Assembly: GCF_029168945.1 (NCBI RefSeq)
Contig: NC_083607.1
Location: 34,147,257-34,211,256, forward strand
Source: Cannabis sativa
Lineage: Eukaryota > Streptophyta > Magnoliopsida > Rosales > Cannabaceae
Reading direction: 5' to 3'
Length of the DNA stretch: 64,000 bases
Shown here: in pieces, positions 35,198-47,333 of the stretch
Layout: each line of letters starts with the position of its first letter
Numbering within the stretch: the first letter of the stretch is position 1
Translations under genes and position numbers: made by a program
The notes under the pieces: model-generated
What the model was told of the DNA's origin: nothing
Database searches by the model: none
Seen by the model: the letters and a program-made list of their open reading frames with translations, nothing else

Positions 35198-36406
35198 AAA
35201 AACTTGTTGCGAAAATTATTAATTACTACCTAAGTGCACGCAATCAAGTAGTATACTCACGCAAGTGAGGTCGAACCACAGGGAATTGGATTAATTACTA
35301 CTAAACTATACTTATAATTCTATTTGGCAAATCAAAAGTATTTATGATTGAAAAAGGAAGAAAGAAATTCAAGAAACTTAAAGAAACAAGTGAATATTAA
35401 TCAAGATGAGAGAGTAGGGAGACGAATCCTGTTGTTAAGTTACCAATGTTAATGTCTAATTTCTATCCTTCTCTTGAAGTGCATGACAGATTATAAATTA
35501 ACCTAGCTCTTTTCAGATCTTCTGGGTTCTAAATCTCATGCTCTCTAATTAATCTCTTAATTAAACTAACATGAAATTAGCATTAACTAATAATCTAAAT
35601 GTCACAAAGGCTATGTAAATACTTTCGTTTCACATCAAAACCTAGACTATCCAATTTTAGCATTCTCAATTCTCACTTTTCAGATTTCGAATTGAGATCA
35701 TAAAACATGTAAAAGGTGATCATTCTTTCACATGGACATTAAACACAAATATGAATAGTGTTCACAATCAAGATGGAGGAATGGCAATTATTCATTAACT
35801 AGGAAAAACTTAAACAACATTCATCATTCTCCCTAAAGAGGAGTTTAGTTCAAAACATCCATAATCAAATCCATAATTAACATTGAAACAGAAAATAGCA
35901 TAGAAAAATTAAAGAGAAGAGAAGGAACTAGTTGAAGCAATTGATTCGGGTCGCCACAAGCCGCTCTTCTAGCCTCCTTCTTTGTTTCTAGGGTTCTAAT
36001 TCTGAATAATCCCTAATTTTCATGAGCTCCCTCTATTTAAACCAAGTTTCATCTTTAAAATTCGTGAAATTATGAAACTGCCCAAAAATCCCGTCTCTGG
36101 GTCCCCGTCGCGACTGGCAAAGCCCCCGTCGTGACGTGGTTAAACTTTGAAACTTCGAGATCTTCTCTGCCAGTTCCCGTCGCGACTGGCATATTGCCCG
36201 TCGCGACTGGAACAGGCAGCGACACCAATCTTGGTTTTTCTTCTCGATTCTTTCAATACTTTTCCTCAATTCTTGTACATACTTTCTTTAAATGCCCGAG
36301 GACCTAAAACCAAAGAATCAAGCGTAATATAGCCCTAAAACTAGAAACAAAGAGTGAAAACTAACCGAAAATATGACCCGAAACTTAGACTAATTTTAGC
36401 CTAACA
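35198..36406 (-). repeat. Element E 3' LTR (minus-strand sense), 1,209 bp
   Basis: Near-identical to 38,879-40,067 but about 20 bases longer, because the copy at 39,785 lacks part of the GC-rich repeat block. Within this AT-rich LTR is a GC-rich patch with CGTCGCGACTGG at 36,106, 36,179 and 36,199 and a variant near 36,127. The inner palindrome TCGCGA stands out from the background. Confidence 0.88.
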
Positions 36407-37650
36407 AATTCTCCCAAACTAGATTCTTACTCGCCCTCGAGTAAGATAAATACCACTAACTACTAATCTACTAACTCCACTAAGAGATAATCACAATACT
36501 ACTGCTCATGTGTTGTCCTCTTTCATTGCTCAAACTAGAATTTCAATCCCACTAACTCTAACAATTAAATTAGATGCTCAGTTTGTCACATACTGCATAA
36601 ACACAAGATGACTTCACAATCGAAACAATGTTATAATGGTTTTACTCTTTCCAACCATTCCACTACCCGATAACTCATATGCTTGCATGCTTACCTCTCT
36701 CCACTAATGTTGACAGCATCCTTTCAGAATCAATAGGGCTTTTTGAGGTTCAGAAGGTATGGCTTAGATATTTGGAAAATGAAAAACAATTTTGGCTAAA
36801 GATATCATAAGCACAACAAATAACCCACAAGCTTCTTCTAATTTCAAATTTCCCAAAGTGTTCCCACAACTAACCATGATTGAGAAAAAGAAAATTTTCT
36901 TTCTTTTTTCGTTTTTTTTTCCCAACATCACTGATTTTTTTTTTTTTTGAATCATGTTTTTTTTTTCATTATTTTTTTTTTCAGTGATATTGATCTTACC
37001 AAATATCTCTTTTTTCTCAATCTTGCAAGTTTTTTTCTTTTCTATCTTCTCTCACACCATGTATTTTGCTCCCCCAAACTAATTATATAGCTTATGATAT
37101 CATTGATAAAATAGTGAGAACAAAATTAAAAGTGTGGATACATATTTCGGTTGAACAGGTGAAGAACAAAACAAGTTTAGGCTCAAGAGGGTTAACTAAG
37201 GATAATCATTTCATGGTAGGCTTGAAATGCTCAAACTATCCAACAAATTCCTAAATCATATTCCTATTGAATGTTGTCAAGGATTTCGCCTCAAAAGAAT
37301 AAGACATGCAAGTTCTAAGCTATCCAGTCAATCTGACCACAAACCATAGTAAAATAATTATAACATATTTCACAGATCATCAAATTGCATTCTTACACAT
37401 GTTATACAAGCATCCAAACTAATCCAAAGAGTTAACAGAATTAAGCACACAGTTATTTTGCAATTTCAGAGCACATTACAATAAACAGCAGCACACAATT
37501 ATCTTCTAGCTTTTTGCCCATTCCTAACTAAAAACAGAAAATTAAAGCAGAAAATTAAAAATGCAGAAAATATTTTTTTTTAAATCCTTTCCCCCAAACT
37601 AAAGATTCACATTGTCCCCAATGTGACATTAAAGAAAAAGGAAAAGAAAC
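36407..37650 (-). other. Element E untranslated region between gag and 3' LTR
   Basis: Non-coding. Contains a CTTACTCG/CGAGTAAG hairpin at 36,427-36,446, poly-T runs at 36,908-36,985 and three CCCAAACT words (36,411, 37,071, 37,591), i.e. GTTTGGGGGAG-type purine tracts on the minus strand. The first adjoins the LTR and is the probable priming tract. No pol sequence was found. Confidence 0.65.
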
Positions 37651-38598
37651 TTACCTGAGCGCCTCATCAACAAGCGGTTGACGCCCGTAATACGTGTCAT
37701 GCAAGACAACTTGAAAATTATTGTTGTACTTGCCTTCAAGCTTGGCAAGTGATGAGTTTGAACTAAAATCAGCACCAACAACATAGGACTTTGGATGATG
37801 TGCTTGGGGAGAAGCCTTTCGTAGCTCGTAGAGGATATAATATGATGTAGATGAAATATATGGATTCATAGGTGGTTTATCAGTCAATATCATTGATGAA
37901 GTCGAATCAATGATGCCATGTTCTTCTTCATCCTCCAACGTCACAGTTTCTACACTTTCATCTAACAACTCTTCTTCTTGTTGCTCACTCTCCACTTGGC
38001 TATCCATACCCTCACTTGTGATTTCATATTCAATGATTTCCTTTTCACAAGGATCTTGGTCTTCAATTGTAGGCTCATTATCTTCCTTGTATTCAAATAA
38101 TGACCCTTCTTCATTGTGGCAATAACTCTCATAACTTTCATTATTGGAGTTATTACATTCTGAATCATGAGCCACTAAATTATCACATAAGGATCTCACC
38201 ATGTCAGTTAAGCGATTAATCTCTCCTGGAAGTGATTGTAGAAGTGATAGTAGTTGCTCCTCTTTTTCAGTTTGTTGGGATGAATTTGGGCAATAAGGTG
38301 GGTACTGGTGACTCCAACCCTGAAGTGATGGATCCCAATGCCAGTCGTAATCAAACTCTGCCATATTATTCAACAAATTTATTACATCATAACCTCTCAT
38401 TAATAGAGGTGCTCCAGTTGCCTCTGCTCCATAATCAACCCAGCTTCTGGTTTCATTATTAAGTCCATTATAAAAGAGCCACGTAAAACATCCACTTGAG
38501 AAAGTGGCATAACATCTCTCTCCAAGCTCTTTAAATTTCCTCCAAGCAGAATAGAATGATTCATTGTGTTGTTGGACAAAATCCTCAAGATATAGCAT
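37651..38598 (-). CDS. Element E gag-like protein, 315 aa
   Basis: The N-terminal part resembles the retrotransposon gag domain of Athila/Tat elements: QQHNESFYSAWRKFKEL, then FYNGLNNETRSWVDYGA, then a GYDVINLLNNMAEFDYDWHW segment. This is followed by a Gln/Leu-rich helical part (residues about 110-145) and a long acidic region rich in Glu, Asp and Ser (about 150-240). The C-terminus (YYGRQPLVDEALR) is unfamiliar to me. No zinc knuckle, protease or RT follows. The frame is open although the element lacks pol, which suggests a fairly recent insertion depending on proteins from other elements. The start ATG is the first in frame; an upstream start is possible. Confidence 0.7.
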   Translation of the reverse strand: MLYLEDFVQQHNESFYSAWRKFKELGERCYATFSSGCFTWLFYNGLNNETRSWVDYGAEATGAPLLMRGYDVINLLNNMAEFDYDWHWDPSLQGWSHQYPPYCPNSSQQTEKEEQLLSLLQSLPGEINRLTDMVRSLCDNLVAHDSECNNSNNESYESYCHNEEGSLFEYKEDNEPTIEDQDPCEKEIIEYEITSEGMDSQVESEQQEEELLDESVETVTLEDEEEHGIIDSTSSMILTDKPPMNPYISSTSYYILYELRKASPQAHHPKSYVVGADFSSNSSLAKLEGKYNNNFQVVLHDTYYGRQPLVDEALR

Positions 38599-38863
38599 CT
38601 GGATTTATCTTGCAGGTCAAACTCATAAGTACAGCATTAGTAAAGTTAAAAAAAAGAAAACTAAATTAGTACTAAAAAGATAAAAATTTGAAACAATAAA
38701 ATTAATACTAAAACTAAAAAGAAAAACCAAATTAGAACAAAATTTAATTTTTAATAATATTACAAAATTTAATCTAAAAGAAACAGATTAGAAATAAGCA
38801 AAAAAGAATTAACCAAAGTAGAAGTTAGTATAATTTTATGTAATATCAACCTTTATACAATTT

Positions 38864-38879
38864 CCCAGCAACGGCGCCA
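38864..38879 (-). other. Element E primer-binding site (tRNA-Asp type)
   Basis: On the minus strand this reads TGGCGCCGTTGCTGGG, following the LTR end by a few bases (CAACAAGTTTT spacer). Typical Athila/Tat sites read TGGCGCCGTTGCCGGGG, one base different. Confidence 0.8.
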
Positions 38880-40067
38880 AAAACTTGTTGCGAAAATTAT
38901 TAATTACTACGCAAATGCACGCAATCAAGTAGTATACTCACGCAAGTGAGGTCAAACCACAGGGAATTGGATTAATTACTACTAAACTATACTTATAATT
39001 CTATTTGGCAAATCAAAAGTATTTATGATTGAAAAAGGAAGAAAGAAATTCAAGAAACTTAAAGAAACAAGTGAATATTAATCAAGATGAGAGAATAGGG
39101 AGACGAATCATGTTGTTAAGTTACCAATGTTAATGTCTAATTGCTATCCTTCTCTTAAAGTGAATGACAGATTATAAATTACCCTAGCTCTTTTTCAGAT
39201 CTTCTAGGTTCTAAATCTCATGCTCTCTAATAAATCTCTTAATTAAACTAACATGAAATCAACATTAAGCAATAATCTAAATGTCACAAAGGGTATGTAA
39301 ATACTTTCGTTTCACATCAAAACCTAGACTATCCAATTTTAGCATTCACAATTCTCACTTTTCAGATTTCGAATTGAGATCATAAAACATGTAAAAGGTG
39401 ATCAATCTTGCACATGGAAATTAAACACAAATATGAATAGTGTTCACAATCAAGATGGAGGAATGGCAATTATTCATTAACTAGGAAAAACTTAAACAAC
39501 ATTCATCATTCTCCCTAAAGAGGAGTTTAGTTCAAAACATCCATCATCAAATCCATAATTAACATTGAAACAGAAAATAGCATAGAAAAATTAAAGAGAA
39601 GAGAAAGAACTAGTTGAAGCAATTAATTCGGGTCGCCACAAGCCGCTCTTCTAGCCTCCTTCTTTGTTTCTAGGGTTCTAATTCTGAATAATCCCTAATT
39701 TTCATGAGCTCCCTCTATTTAAAGCAAGTCTCATCTTTGAAATTCATGAAATTACGAAACTGCCCAAAAATCCCGTCTCTGGGTCCCCTTCGCGACGGGG
39801 TTAAACTTTGAAACTTCGAGATCTTCTCTGCCAGTTCCCGTCGCGACTGGCATATTCCCCGTCGCGACTGGAACAGGCAGCAACACCAATCTTGGTTTTT
39901 CTTCTCGATTCTTTCACCACTTTTCCTCAATTCTTTTACATACTTTCTTTAAATGCCCGAGGACCTGAAACCAAAGAATCAAGCGTAATATAGCCCTAAA
40001 ACTAGAAACAAAGAGTGAAAACTAACCGAAAATATGACCCGAAACTTAGACTAATTTTAGCCTAACA
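38879..40067 (-). repeat. Element E 5' LTR (minus-strand sense), 1,189 bp
   Basis: Partner of 35,198-36,406. Small substitutions and one ~20-base loss near 39,788 separate them. Short frames such as 39,715-39,930 recur at 36,033-36,269 only as part of the repeat and are not genes. Confidence 0.88.
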
Positions 40068-40144
40068 ACTAGCAGCTGGAGTATGACCAGTTGGACCGAG
40101 TATAGGCTGTTACTTGTCAATAGTACAGTCCCTATGAACGTTCA
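40068..40144 (+). repeat. Element B 3' LTR, middle part (77 bp between E and C)
   Basis: ACTAGCAGCTGGAGTATGACC to CCTATGAACGTTCA is the stretch expected after 35,197 in a D-type LTR (compare 11,930-12,000). The last five bases, GTTCA (40,140-40,144), are the left target duplication of element C. Confidence 0.88.
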
Positions 40145-42379
40145 TGTAAAGCCCGCTTAGTTAATTTGGAAATTAGCAGTTGTTTATGTTTAAATTATGA
40201 AATTATTTATAGCTATTTAAATAATTTATTACTGTTATTTATGGAATTCAGAAATGCATGTTTATGCCATCAGTAGTTTTTATATTTCGCATTTCCGGTG
40301 TTCGGTATTTTGGAACTCGGCGTTTGGCTCAGTAGAAATCACAACTTAGTATGTTAGCAGTTTGGGGACGGGTTTTAGACATTGGGAATGTCGGGAATGG
40401 CCGGGAATTTAGAATTTCCCAAAAATACCCCTTTAGTATGATTTTCATGATTTTATGGTGGAGGGGCAAAATGGTCTTTTTGCCCCATTAGTGTTTTGTC
40501 TTATGTGAGTTTTTATTTGGAAATTAAATGTTTATTATGATTAAATGTTGGCTGAAATGAATTGAGATTAAGTGGCTTTATTCACCATTTGACTTTACAA
40601 AACATAACACTTAGAAAAATTTACAAACTTTCAAACTCTCTCTCTTTTCCTCTCTCTCTCTCTCGGCTGTGCATGTGGGTGCAAAGGGGGGGATTTTTGC
40701 TTTGATTTCTTAGTGGATTCTCATCCAAAGCCAAGCAATCTTCAAGCTAGGTTAGCTCTTTGGTTTTCTCTTGAATTTTATTGAAATTTTGATGAAAATG
40801 TGATGATTCTTGCATGATTTATAGTTCTTTATTCTTCTTTGTGGTTTTGTGTTAATTTATGTGGTTTAAAGCATGTTAATTGAAGTTAAATTGGGCTGTG
40901 TTGAAGCATGTAAGATAGGTTATGCAAAGCTTTAAGTTTTCTATGTAAAAATATGTGATTTTTGAGAGAAAATGTTATATCTTGTTGCTGTGTTGTTGAG
41001 GATGTTTGCTTGAGTTTCCAGAGGTTATTTTGAGCTTGATTATGTAGAATTAAGTTGGTTTGATTGCATGTTTAGGTGTTTTTGCTCAAGTTTGAGTTTA
41101 GAACTCAAGCTTGAGCTCCAATGGCATTTTTCATGTTTGAGGTTTCTGGGTGGTTTTGATGCCTTGGATTTGTTCTAGGGATAGTTTAGAACAGTACGGA
41201 AAGTTTGGGACCAATTGGGGTTGAATTGGTCGAATTATGAGAATTTTAGTTGGCTGCTGCGAGGAACCGGAATTCGGTTGTGCATCCGGATTCGGATGAG
41301 GGTTCGATAATTCCCGAACCGGAATTCGGTTGGGCAACCGGTCAGGTTGGGGAATTTTTCCGAACCCTAGTTTTCCTCGTTTTTAGGTTTTTAGGGGTAT
41401 TGCCATGCTTTTTATCGATAGGGAAACTTTTAGTTCCTAGTTTTAGTCCCCGTGAAGTGATTTAGCGTGTCACTTATAGCGTTGTGATTTTTATGGTTTA
41501 GGAGCCAGTAATCCGCCGCTCAGCTTCGGTTCCGATCGGGTTGACCGCACACACGAAATCGGAATCCGGGTAAGATTAGTATAACGGTATGCATATGTAG
41601 ATTACATGTTTAGCGTGCATGTAGGAAGCTTTGCTAGATTACATTAGTTATGTATTTAGGCTTCGAACCATCCAACCCCTGTCACGTCGGTACAGCTGGA
41701 GTATGACCAATGCGGAGTATGACCGGCTCGACCGATCAGTGACACTTGGTTGGTGGTTCGGTGCTATTGACCTATCCCGTCGGTACAGCTGGAGTATGAC
41801 CGGCGGCGGAGTATGGACCGGTTCGACCGATCGGGAGGATACTTGTCAATAGTACCGTCCCCCGAACGTTCAAAACTCGGTACCATGTTGGACATGGCGG
41901 TAGTAGCTCGGTACCATGTTGGACATGGCGATGGCGGGACTCGGTATCGTGTTGGACACGGCGATTAGAATTATGTATGATATTATTATGCTTTTCTTGC
42001 GAGTCCGTCGACTCACGGTTTATGTTCATGTGTAGGTAAAGGCAAGGCTATAGCTGATGGACCGTGAGCGAGCTTATGAGATTGTACATGTCGGGGCGGT
42101 TAGGCCTGGAGCGTACGATCCTCGGGACAGCAAGGCTGAGATTTTTGTAACTGTCGTTAGACGACTTTTATTTTGATGTAATAGTTAAACAGTGAAACTT
42201 TTTGTAAATATTTTTATAATCGGGATCCCGAGTCTTTTATAATATGTTTTACAAGTTTAATCAAAAAGCAAAATTTTAATTAATCACGTTTTTCCATAAA
42301 CCTCGTTGATTAGCAACGAAATTTTGCCACGATACGTTTAAAAATCACGTAATACGCCTAAGGTAGTTAGGGTGTTACA
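40145..42379 (+). repeat. Element C 5' LTR
   Basis: Pairs with 47,334-49,568. The palindrome cluster at about 41,267-41,345 is degraded in a peculiar way: each TTCCGG reads TTCGG, CCCAGAACC reads CCCGAACC and TCTGCCGGTTGG reads TCAGGTTGG. At 41,875-42,030 each CAG reads CGG and CTG reads CCG or CG. The 3' LTR has the intact forms. See findings. Confidence 0.93.
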
Positions 42380-42382
42380 ATT

Positions 42383-42395
42383 TGGTATCGTAGCC
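42383..42395 (+). other. Element C primer-binding site
   Basis: TGGTATCGTAGCC follows the 5' LTR end (42,379) by three bases, as in element A. Initiator-Met tRNA type with two changed bases relative to the common TGGTATCAGAGC. Confidence 0.82.
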
Positions 42396-42661
42396 GCCAG
42401 GTTGTCTTCCGAAGATCGTCACGACATGTACAATCATCATCAGCAGTTAGCTCGGTTCACGGTTCAGTAAGCCTTTATTGCTTTAGTAGTTTATTTTATT
42501 CAGTTATGAAAAAGAAAAGCCTGTTAGGAAGCATGTTAGTAGCCTGATAGTAGAATAGGCGCATGTTTCGTTTCTAATTTCCAAATTAAGCGGCATTAGT
42601 AAGCTCGCCTTGAATACGACCTTATAAGCCAACTCTTGGTTTCGCAGGCGGTTCTAACTAG

Positions 42662-43860
42662 ATGGACGCCAGGCGGACTACCAGGAGTCAGGGCAACTCC
42701 GTAGGGTCGAATCAGGGACAGGGAGCTCAGTTTCCCCCACCTGCTAGGGGCCGAGGCAGAGGTCCCCGAGGCAGGGCTCGTGGCCGGGGTGATGAGAACC
42801 CGCCACAGGCTGCCCAGGCTCCCCGGCCGATCGGGGAGCCCCGAATCGGGAGTTGCGGTTTGCGGAGATGCAAGCCCGGATCGAAGAACAAGACCTCGAG
42901 ATTCAGAGGTTGAGACGGCGGGGTGCTCCTGCGGTTCCGGTGCCGTAGTTCCGGTGGCACACCGCTCGCTGCCCAGGCCGAGATAGTGGTGGCGGCCCAT
43001 AGATTGGAACCATTGTATGAGCGGTTCCGGAAGCAAGCACCTCCGGTATTCCTGGGAGGTCCAGATGTAATGAAAGCCGAACAGTGGCTGACGGTGATCA
43101 CCAAGATTTTGAACTTCATGGGTGTCACCGGTAACGATAGAGTGGTGTGCGCCACGTTTCAGTTCCAGGAGGACGCGCTGGTATGGTGGGACATGGTGTC
43201 TCAGATCCATGACGTCACCACCATGACCTGGGAAAGGTTCCAGGAACTCTTCAACGCGAAATATTACAATGAGGCGGTCAGAAGCGCCAAGAGGAAAGAG
43301 TTCGTTCACCTAACCCAGCGGGAGAACATGAGCGTCACTGAGTATACTACTCAGTTTGATCGGTTGGCGAGGTTAGCCTCGGGAATTGTGCCGACCGACT
43401 TCAGCAAGAAGGAGAAGTATCTGGACGGGTTGAATCCCAAGATCAGACATGACCTGATGATCACCACCGACGACAGCACCACCTATGCTCAGATGGTGGA
43501 GAAGGCACTGCGAGCTGAGGGCGCAGTGGGGTGTATGTCAGAATCAGCCCGGTACTCGGTGAGTGGCGGAGCTCCTACCCCTCCCGCATCGGGATATAGC
43601 GGGGGAGTAGTGGTTCGGCCATTGATCGAGGAAGAGGGCACCCATCGCTTCGGCGGCTCGAGTCGAACAAGAGGTTCGGGGGAACCGAACGAGAGGAGTC
43701 GTCCTGGTGGTACTGAGACCCGATTCTCCTATCCCGAGTGCCCTAGCTGCAAGAGGCACCATCGGGGTGAGTGCAAAGGTCAGGGATGCTTTCATTGTGG
43801 CATGCCCGGACACTTCAAGAGGTAATGTCCCCAGCTCCGACCAGAGGCACCGAGAGCTCC
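42662..43860 (+). pseudogene. Element C gag (broken)
   Basis: The frame starts MDARRTTRSQG at 42,662, just after a splice-acceptor-like TTTCGCAG (ends 42,647), with an RG-rich segment. It shifts near 42,815-42,840 and near 42,945 (patches with CAG losses), then runs from about 42,923 through VFLGGPDVMKAEQWL, FQEDALVWW and FNAKYYNEA to the zinc knuckle. TAA at 43,823-43,825 replaces the Glu before the last Cys of the knuckle ([16 protein letters not shown]). At 43,545-43,690 the linker differs from element A at nearly every CAG. The TAA is a plain GAA-to-TAA change and is not explained by that pattern. Confidence 0.87.
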
Positions 43861-46800
43861 AGTGATACCCACTCCAGCCAGGGTATTCGCTATCACGCAG
43901 GCTGATGCAGATGCCAGCCCATCAGTAGTCACATGTCAGCTTTTTATTAACAACTCGCTTTATTCAGTGCTGTTTGATTCTGGGGCTACACATTCTTATG
44001 TGGCGGCCAGAGTCTTTAGTAAGTTGGGTAGACCCTTTGATAGATATGAATCAGGGTTTGGAACCACGTTACTCGCGGAGAATTGGTTATCTCCAATAGG
44101 TGGATTAGGTCTATGCCGATCAGGATAGATGGTAGAGAGTTAAGCGCTGATCTGATAGAGATGAGCTTAGTCGAATTCGATATTATTTTAGGAATGGATT
44201 TCCTATCTAAATATTCGGCGAGCATTGACTGTAAGAGGAAGATGGTGGTCTTCCAACCGGAAAGTGAAGAACCGTTTGTATTTGTGGGTTCGGTTCAGGG
44301 ATCTCGGATCCCGGTGTTCTCGGCTATGTCAGCGAGAGAATTATTGCACGGTGGGTGCTTAGGGTTTCTGGCCGTGGTGGTGGACCACTCGGCCAGACCC
44401 CATTCGGCCAGAGGACATCAGAGTGGTTCGGGAATTTTTGGACGTCTTTCCCGAAGAACTTCCAGGGTTACCACCTCAGCGGGAGATCGATTTCGTGATT
44501 GACTTGGCACCAGGGGTGGATCCGGTTTCCAAAGCCCCGTATAGGATGGCTCCAGCTGAACTTAAGGAACTAAAGATTCAGCTCCAAGGGTTGCTTGACA
44601 TAGGGTTCATTCGGCCCAGTGTGTCACCCTGGGGAGCCCCGGTTTTGTTCGTCAAGAAGAAGGACGGATCTATGAGGATGTGCATCGACTACAGAGAGTT
44701 GAACAAGCTGACGGTGAAGAATAAATATCCATTACCTAGGATCGATGACTTGTTCGATCAGCTTCAGGGGAAGACGGTCTTTTCTAAGATTGACCTCCGT
44801 TCGGGTTATCATCAGTTGAGAATCCGAGAGGAGGACATTCCAAAGACGGCTTTCCGCACTAGGTATGGACACTACGAGTTTCTGGTTATGTCATTCGGAC
44901 TAACCAATGCTCCTGCAGCATTCATGGACCTGATGAATAGAGTATTCAAGGATTTCCTCGATATCTGTGTGATTGTGTTTATCGACGACATCCTCGTGTA
45001 CTCTCAATCAGAAGAGGAGCATGAGTTACATCTTCAGATGGTACTGCAACGACTTCGAGAACATAAGCTCTACGCCAAGTTCAAGAAATGTGAGTTCTGG
45101 TTGTCTCAGGTGTCCTTCCTAGGGCACATTGTGAGTAAAGATGGGATCAAGGTGGATCCCGGGAAAATTGAATCCATCAGGGATTGGCCGAGACCGAAGA
45201 CAGTGACAGAGATCAGAAGCTTCTTGGGATTATCTGGGTACTACCGTAGGTTCGTGGAGGGGTTCTCCAAAATTTCAATGCCCCTAACCGAGCTTACAAA
45301 GAAGAATCAGCGATTTATCTGGTCAGATAAATGCGAAGCTAGTTTTCAGGAGCTGAAACAGAGGTTGATTACTGCTCCGGTACTAGCTTTGCCTTCGGAC
45401 AAGGAGAAGTTCGTAGTCTACTGTGACGCATCCAAACAGGGTTTGGGGTGTGTATTGATGCAAGTCGATCGGGTTATCGCTTATGCCTCCCGTCAGTTAA
45501 AGGATTATGAACAGCGATACCCGACTCATGATTTAGAATTGGCCGCAATGGTTTTTGCACTGAAGATTTGGCGGCATTACCTTTATGGGGAGAAGTGTGA
45601 GATCTATACCGACCATAAAAGTCTCAAGTATTTCTTTACTCAGAAAGATTTGAACATGAGACAAAGGCGTTGGTTGGAATTAGTGAAGGATTACGATTGT
45701 GAGATCCTCTATCATCCCGGAAAAGCCAATGTAGTGGCCGATGCCCTGAGCAGAAAGGGTCCCGGGCAAGTAGCTAGCATGGTTCAGATCTCACCTCAGC
45801 TAGCAGAGGATATGGTTAGATCCGGCATCGAGTTTGTGGTAGGTCAGCTTCACAACTTGACGCTGCAATCTGATCTGTTGGAAAGAATAAAAGTCGCTCA
45901 GATGACAGATCCGGAGTTAGTGAAGATCTGAGATGAGGTATTGGCTGGTCAAGCCAAAGACTTTTCAATGTCAGATAGTGGGATGCTTTTGTATAAAGCC
46001 AGGGTTTGTGTTCCGAACAGTGCGGAACTTAGAAATGAGATCTTTGAGGAGGCTCATTCTACTCCATATTCTCTGCATCCCGGCACCACCAAGATGTACC
46101 AAGATTTGAAACCGTACTTCTGGTGGAACGGTATGAAGAAGAATTTAGTAGAATTCGTATCGAGATGCCTCACGTGTCAGCAGATTAAGGCTGAACATCA
46201 GAGACCAGCAGGGTTGTTGCAGCCTCTAACCCTACCAGAATGGAAATGGGAGGATATTACGATGGATTTTGTGGTCGGGTTATCTAGGACCACGGGTTTG
46301 CATGATTCCATCTGGGTAGTGGTGGACCGATTTACGAAATCTGCTCACTTTCTGCCGGTCAGAACAACATTTTCAGTGGATCAGTTGGTAGAACTGTACG
46401 TCAGAGAGATAGTAAGACTTCACGGGGTACCGAAGTCTATAGTTTCGGACAGGGATCCGAAGTTCACCTCCAAATTTTGGCAAAGTTTGCAACGGGCAAT
46501 GGGTACGAAGCTGAAATTCAGTACAGCATTCCATCCTCAGACAGATGGTCAGTCCGAAAGGACAATTCAGATATTGGAGGATATGTTGAGAGCCTGTGTT
46601 ATGGACTTTGAGGGTTCATGGAGTAAATATCTACCGTTGATAGAATTTTCGTACAACAACAGTTATCAGAGTACGATAGGGATGGCTCCCTATGAACTGT
46701 TGTACGGTAGGAAATGTAGATCCCCTATCCACTGGGATGAGACAGGGAGAGGAAATACCTAGGTCCGAGTCGGTTCGGCGGACCAATGAGGCAATAGAAA

Positions 46801-47329
46801 AGATAAAAGCTAGAATGCTTGCCTCACGGAAGCGGACGAGAAGAGTTACGCGGTCCGAAACGCAGAGATGTTGAGTTCCAAGTAGGGGAACATGTATTTT
46901 TACGGGTATCTCCGATGAAGGGGATTAAACGTTTCGGGAAAAGAGGCAAGTTATGCCCTAGATTTACAGGACCTTTCGAGATTCTCGAGAAGATAGGTCA
47001 AGTGGCATATCGGTTAGCATTGCCTCCAGCCTTATCAGCAGTGCACAACGTATTCCATGTCTCAATGTTGAGAAAATACGTTTCAGACCCCTCTCATATA
47101 CTCAGTTATGAGAGTCTTCGGCTCGGCCGGACATGTCATATGAGGAACAACCAGTGCAGATCCTGGATAGAAAGGATAAAGTCCTTCGGAATAAGACCAT
47201 AGCATTGGTCAAGGTTCTCTGAGAAACGAAGGTGGAAGAAGCCACACAGGAGCTAGAGTCGGATATGAGAGCTCAATATCCGAGTTATTCAGGTTAGATT
47301 TCGGGGACGAAATCCTTTTAAGGGGGGAA
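43861..47329 (+). pseudogene. Element C pol (broken)
   Basis: All pol domains are readable: protease LFDSGATHSYV (from 43,974), RT with FGLTNAP and FIDD (near 44,985), RNase H YCDAS (45,418), integrase HHCC region and MDF / SDRDPKF / SERTIQ triad (46,262-46,565), chromodomain-like tail (to 47,330). Breaks: frameshift at about 44,067-44,080 (ACCTGGCGG reads ACTCGCGG), loss of two or more bases near 44,385-44,400, TGA at 45,929-45,931 (a CGA codon in elements A and B), and shifts at 46,745-46,860 and 47,120-47,290. All but the TGA sit in patches of altered CAG/CTG sites. The RT-RNase H part (44,423-45,931) is otherwise a 502-codon open frame. Confidence 0.9.
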
Positions 47330-47333
47330 TAGT

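Larger units (their letters stand above)
35198..40067 (-). mobile_element. Gag-only LTR retrotransposon E (Tat/Athila-like), inserted in the B LTR
   Basis: Two long direct repeats (35,198-36,406 and 38,879-40,067) flank 2.5 kb. Read on the minus strand, the LTRs start TGTTAGGC. A primer site TGGCGCCGTTGCTGGG (complement of 38,864-38,879) matches the tRNA-Asp type used by many plant Tat/Athila elements. A single gag-like frame is present and no pol, so the element is non-autonomous. Purine tract TTTGGGAGAA adjoins the minus-strand 3' LTR at 36,407. I see at most two or three bases (AC) shared at the two borders, not a clear 5-bp target duplication. Confidence 0.85.

Noticed and set aside
36764..36955. 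Minus-strand Lys-rich ORF
   Set aside because: Arises from poly-T tracts in the element E untranslated region.
37910..38125. Ser-rich plus-strand ORF at 37,910-38,125
   Set aside because: It is the reverse reading of the acidic Glu/Asp-rich part of element E gag; GAA/GAG-rich sequence reads as Ser/Leu-rich on the other strand.
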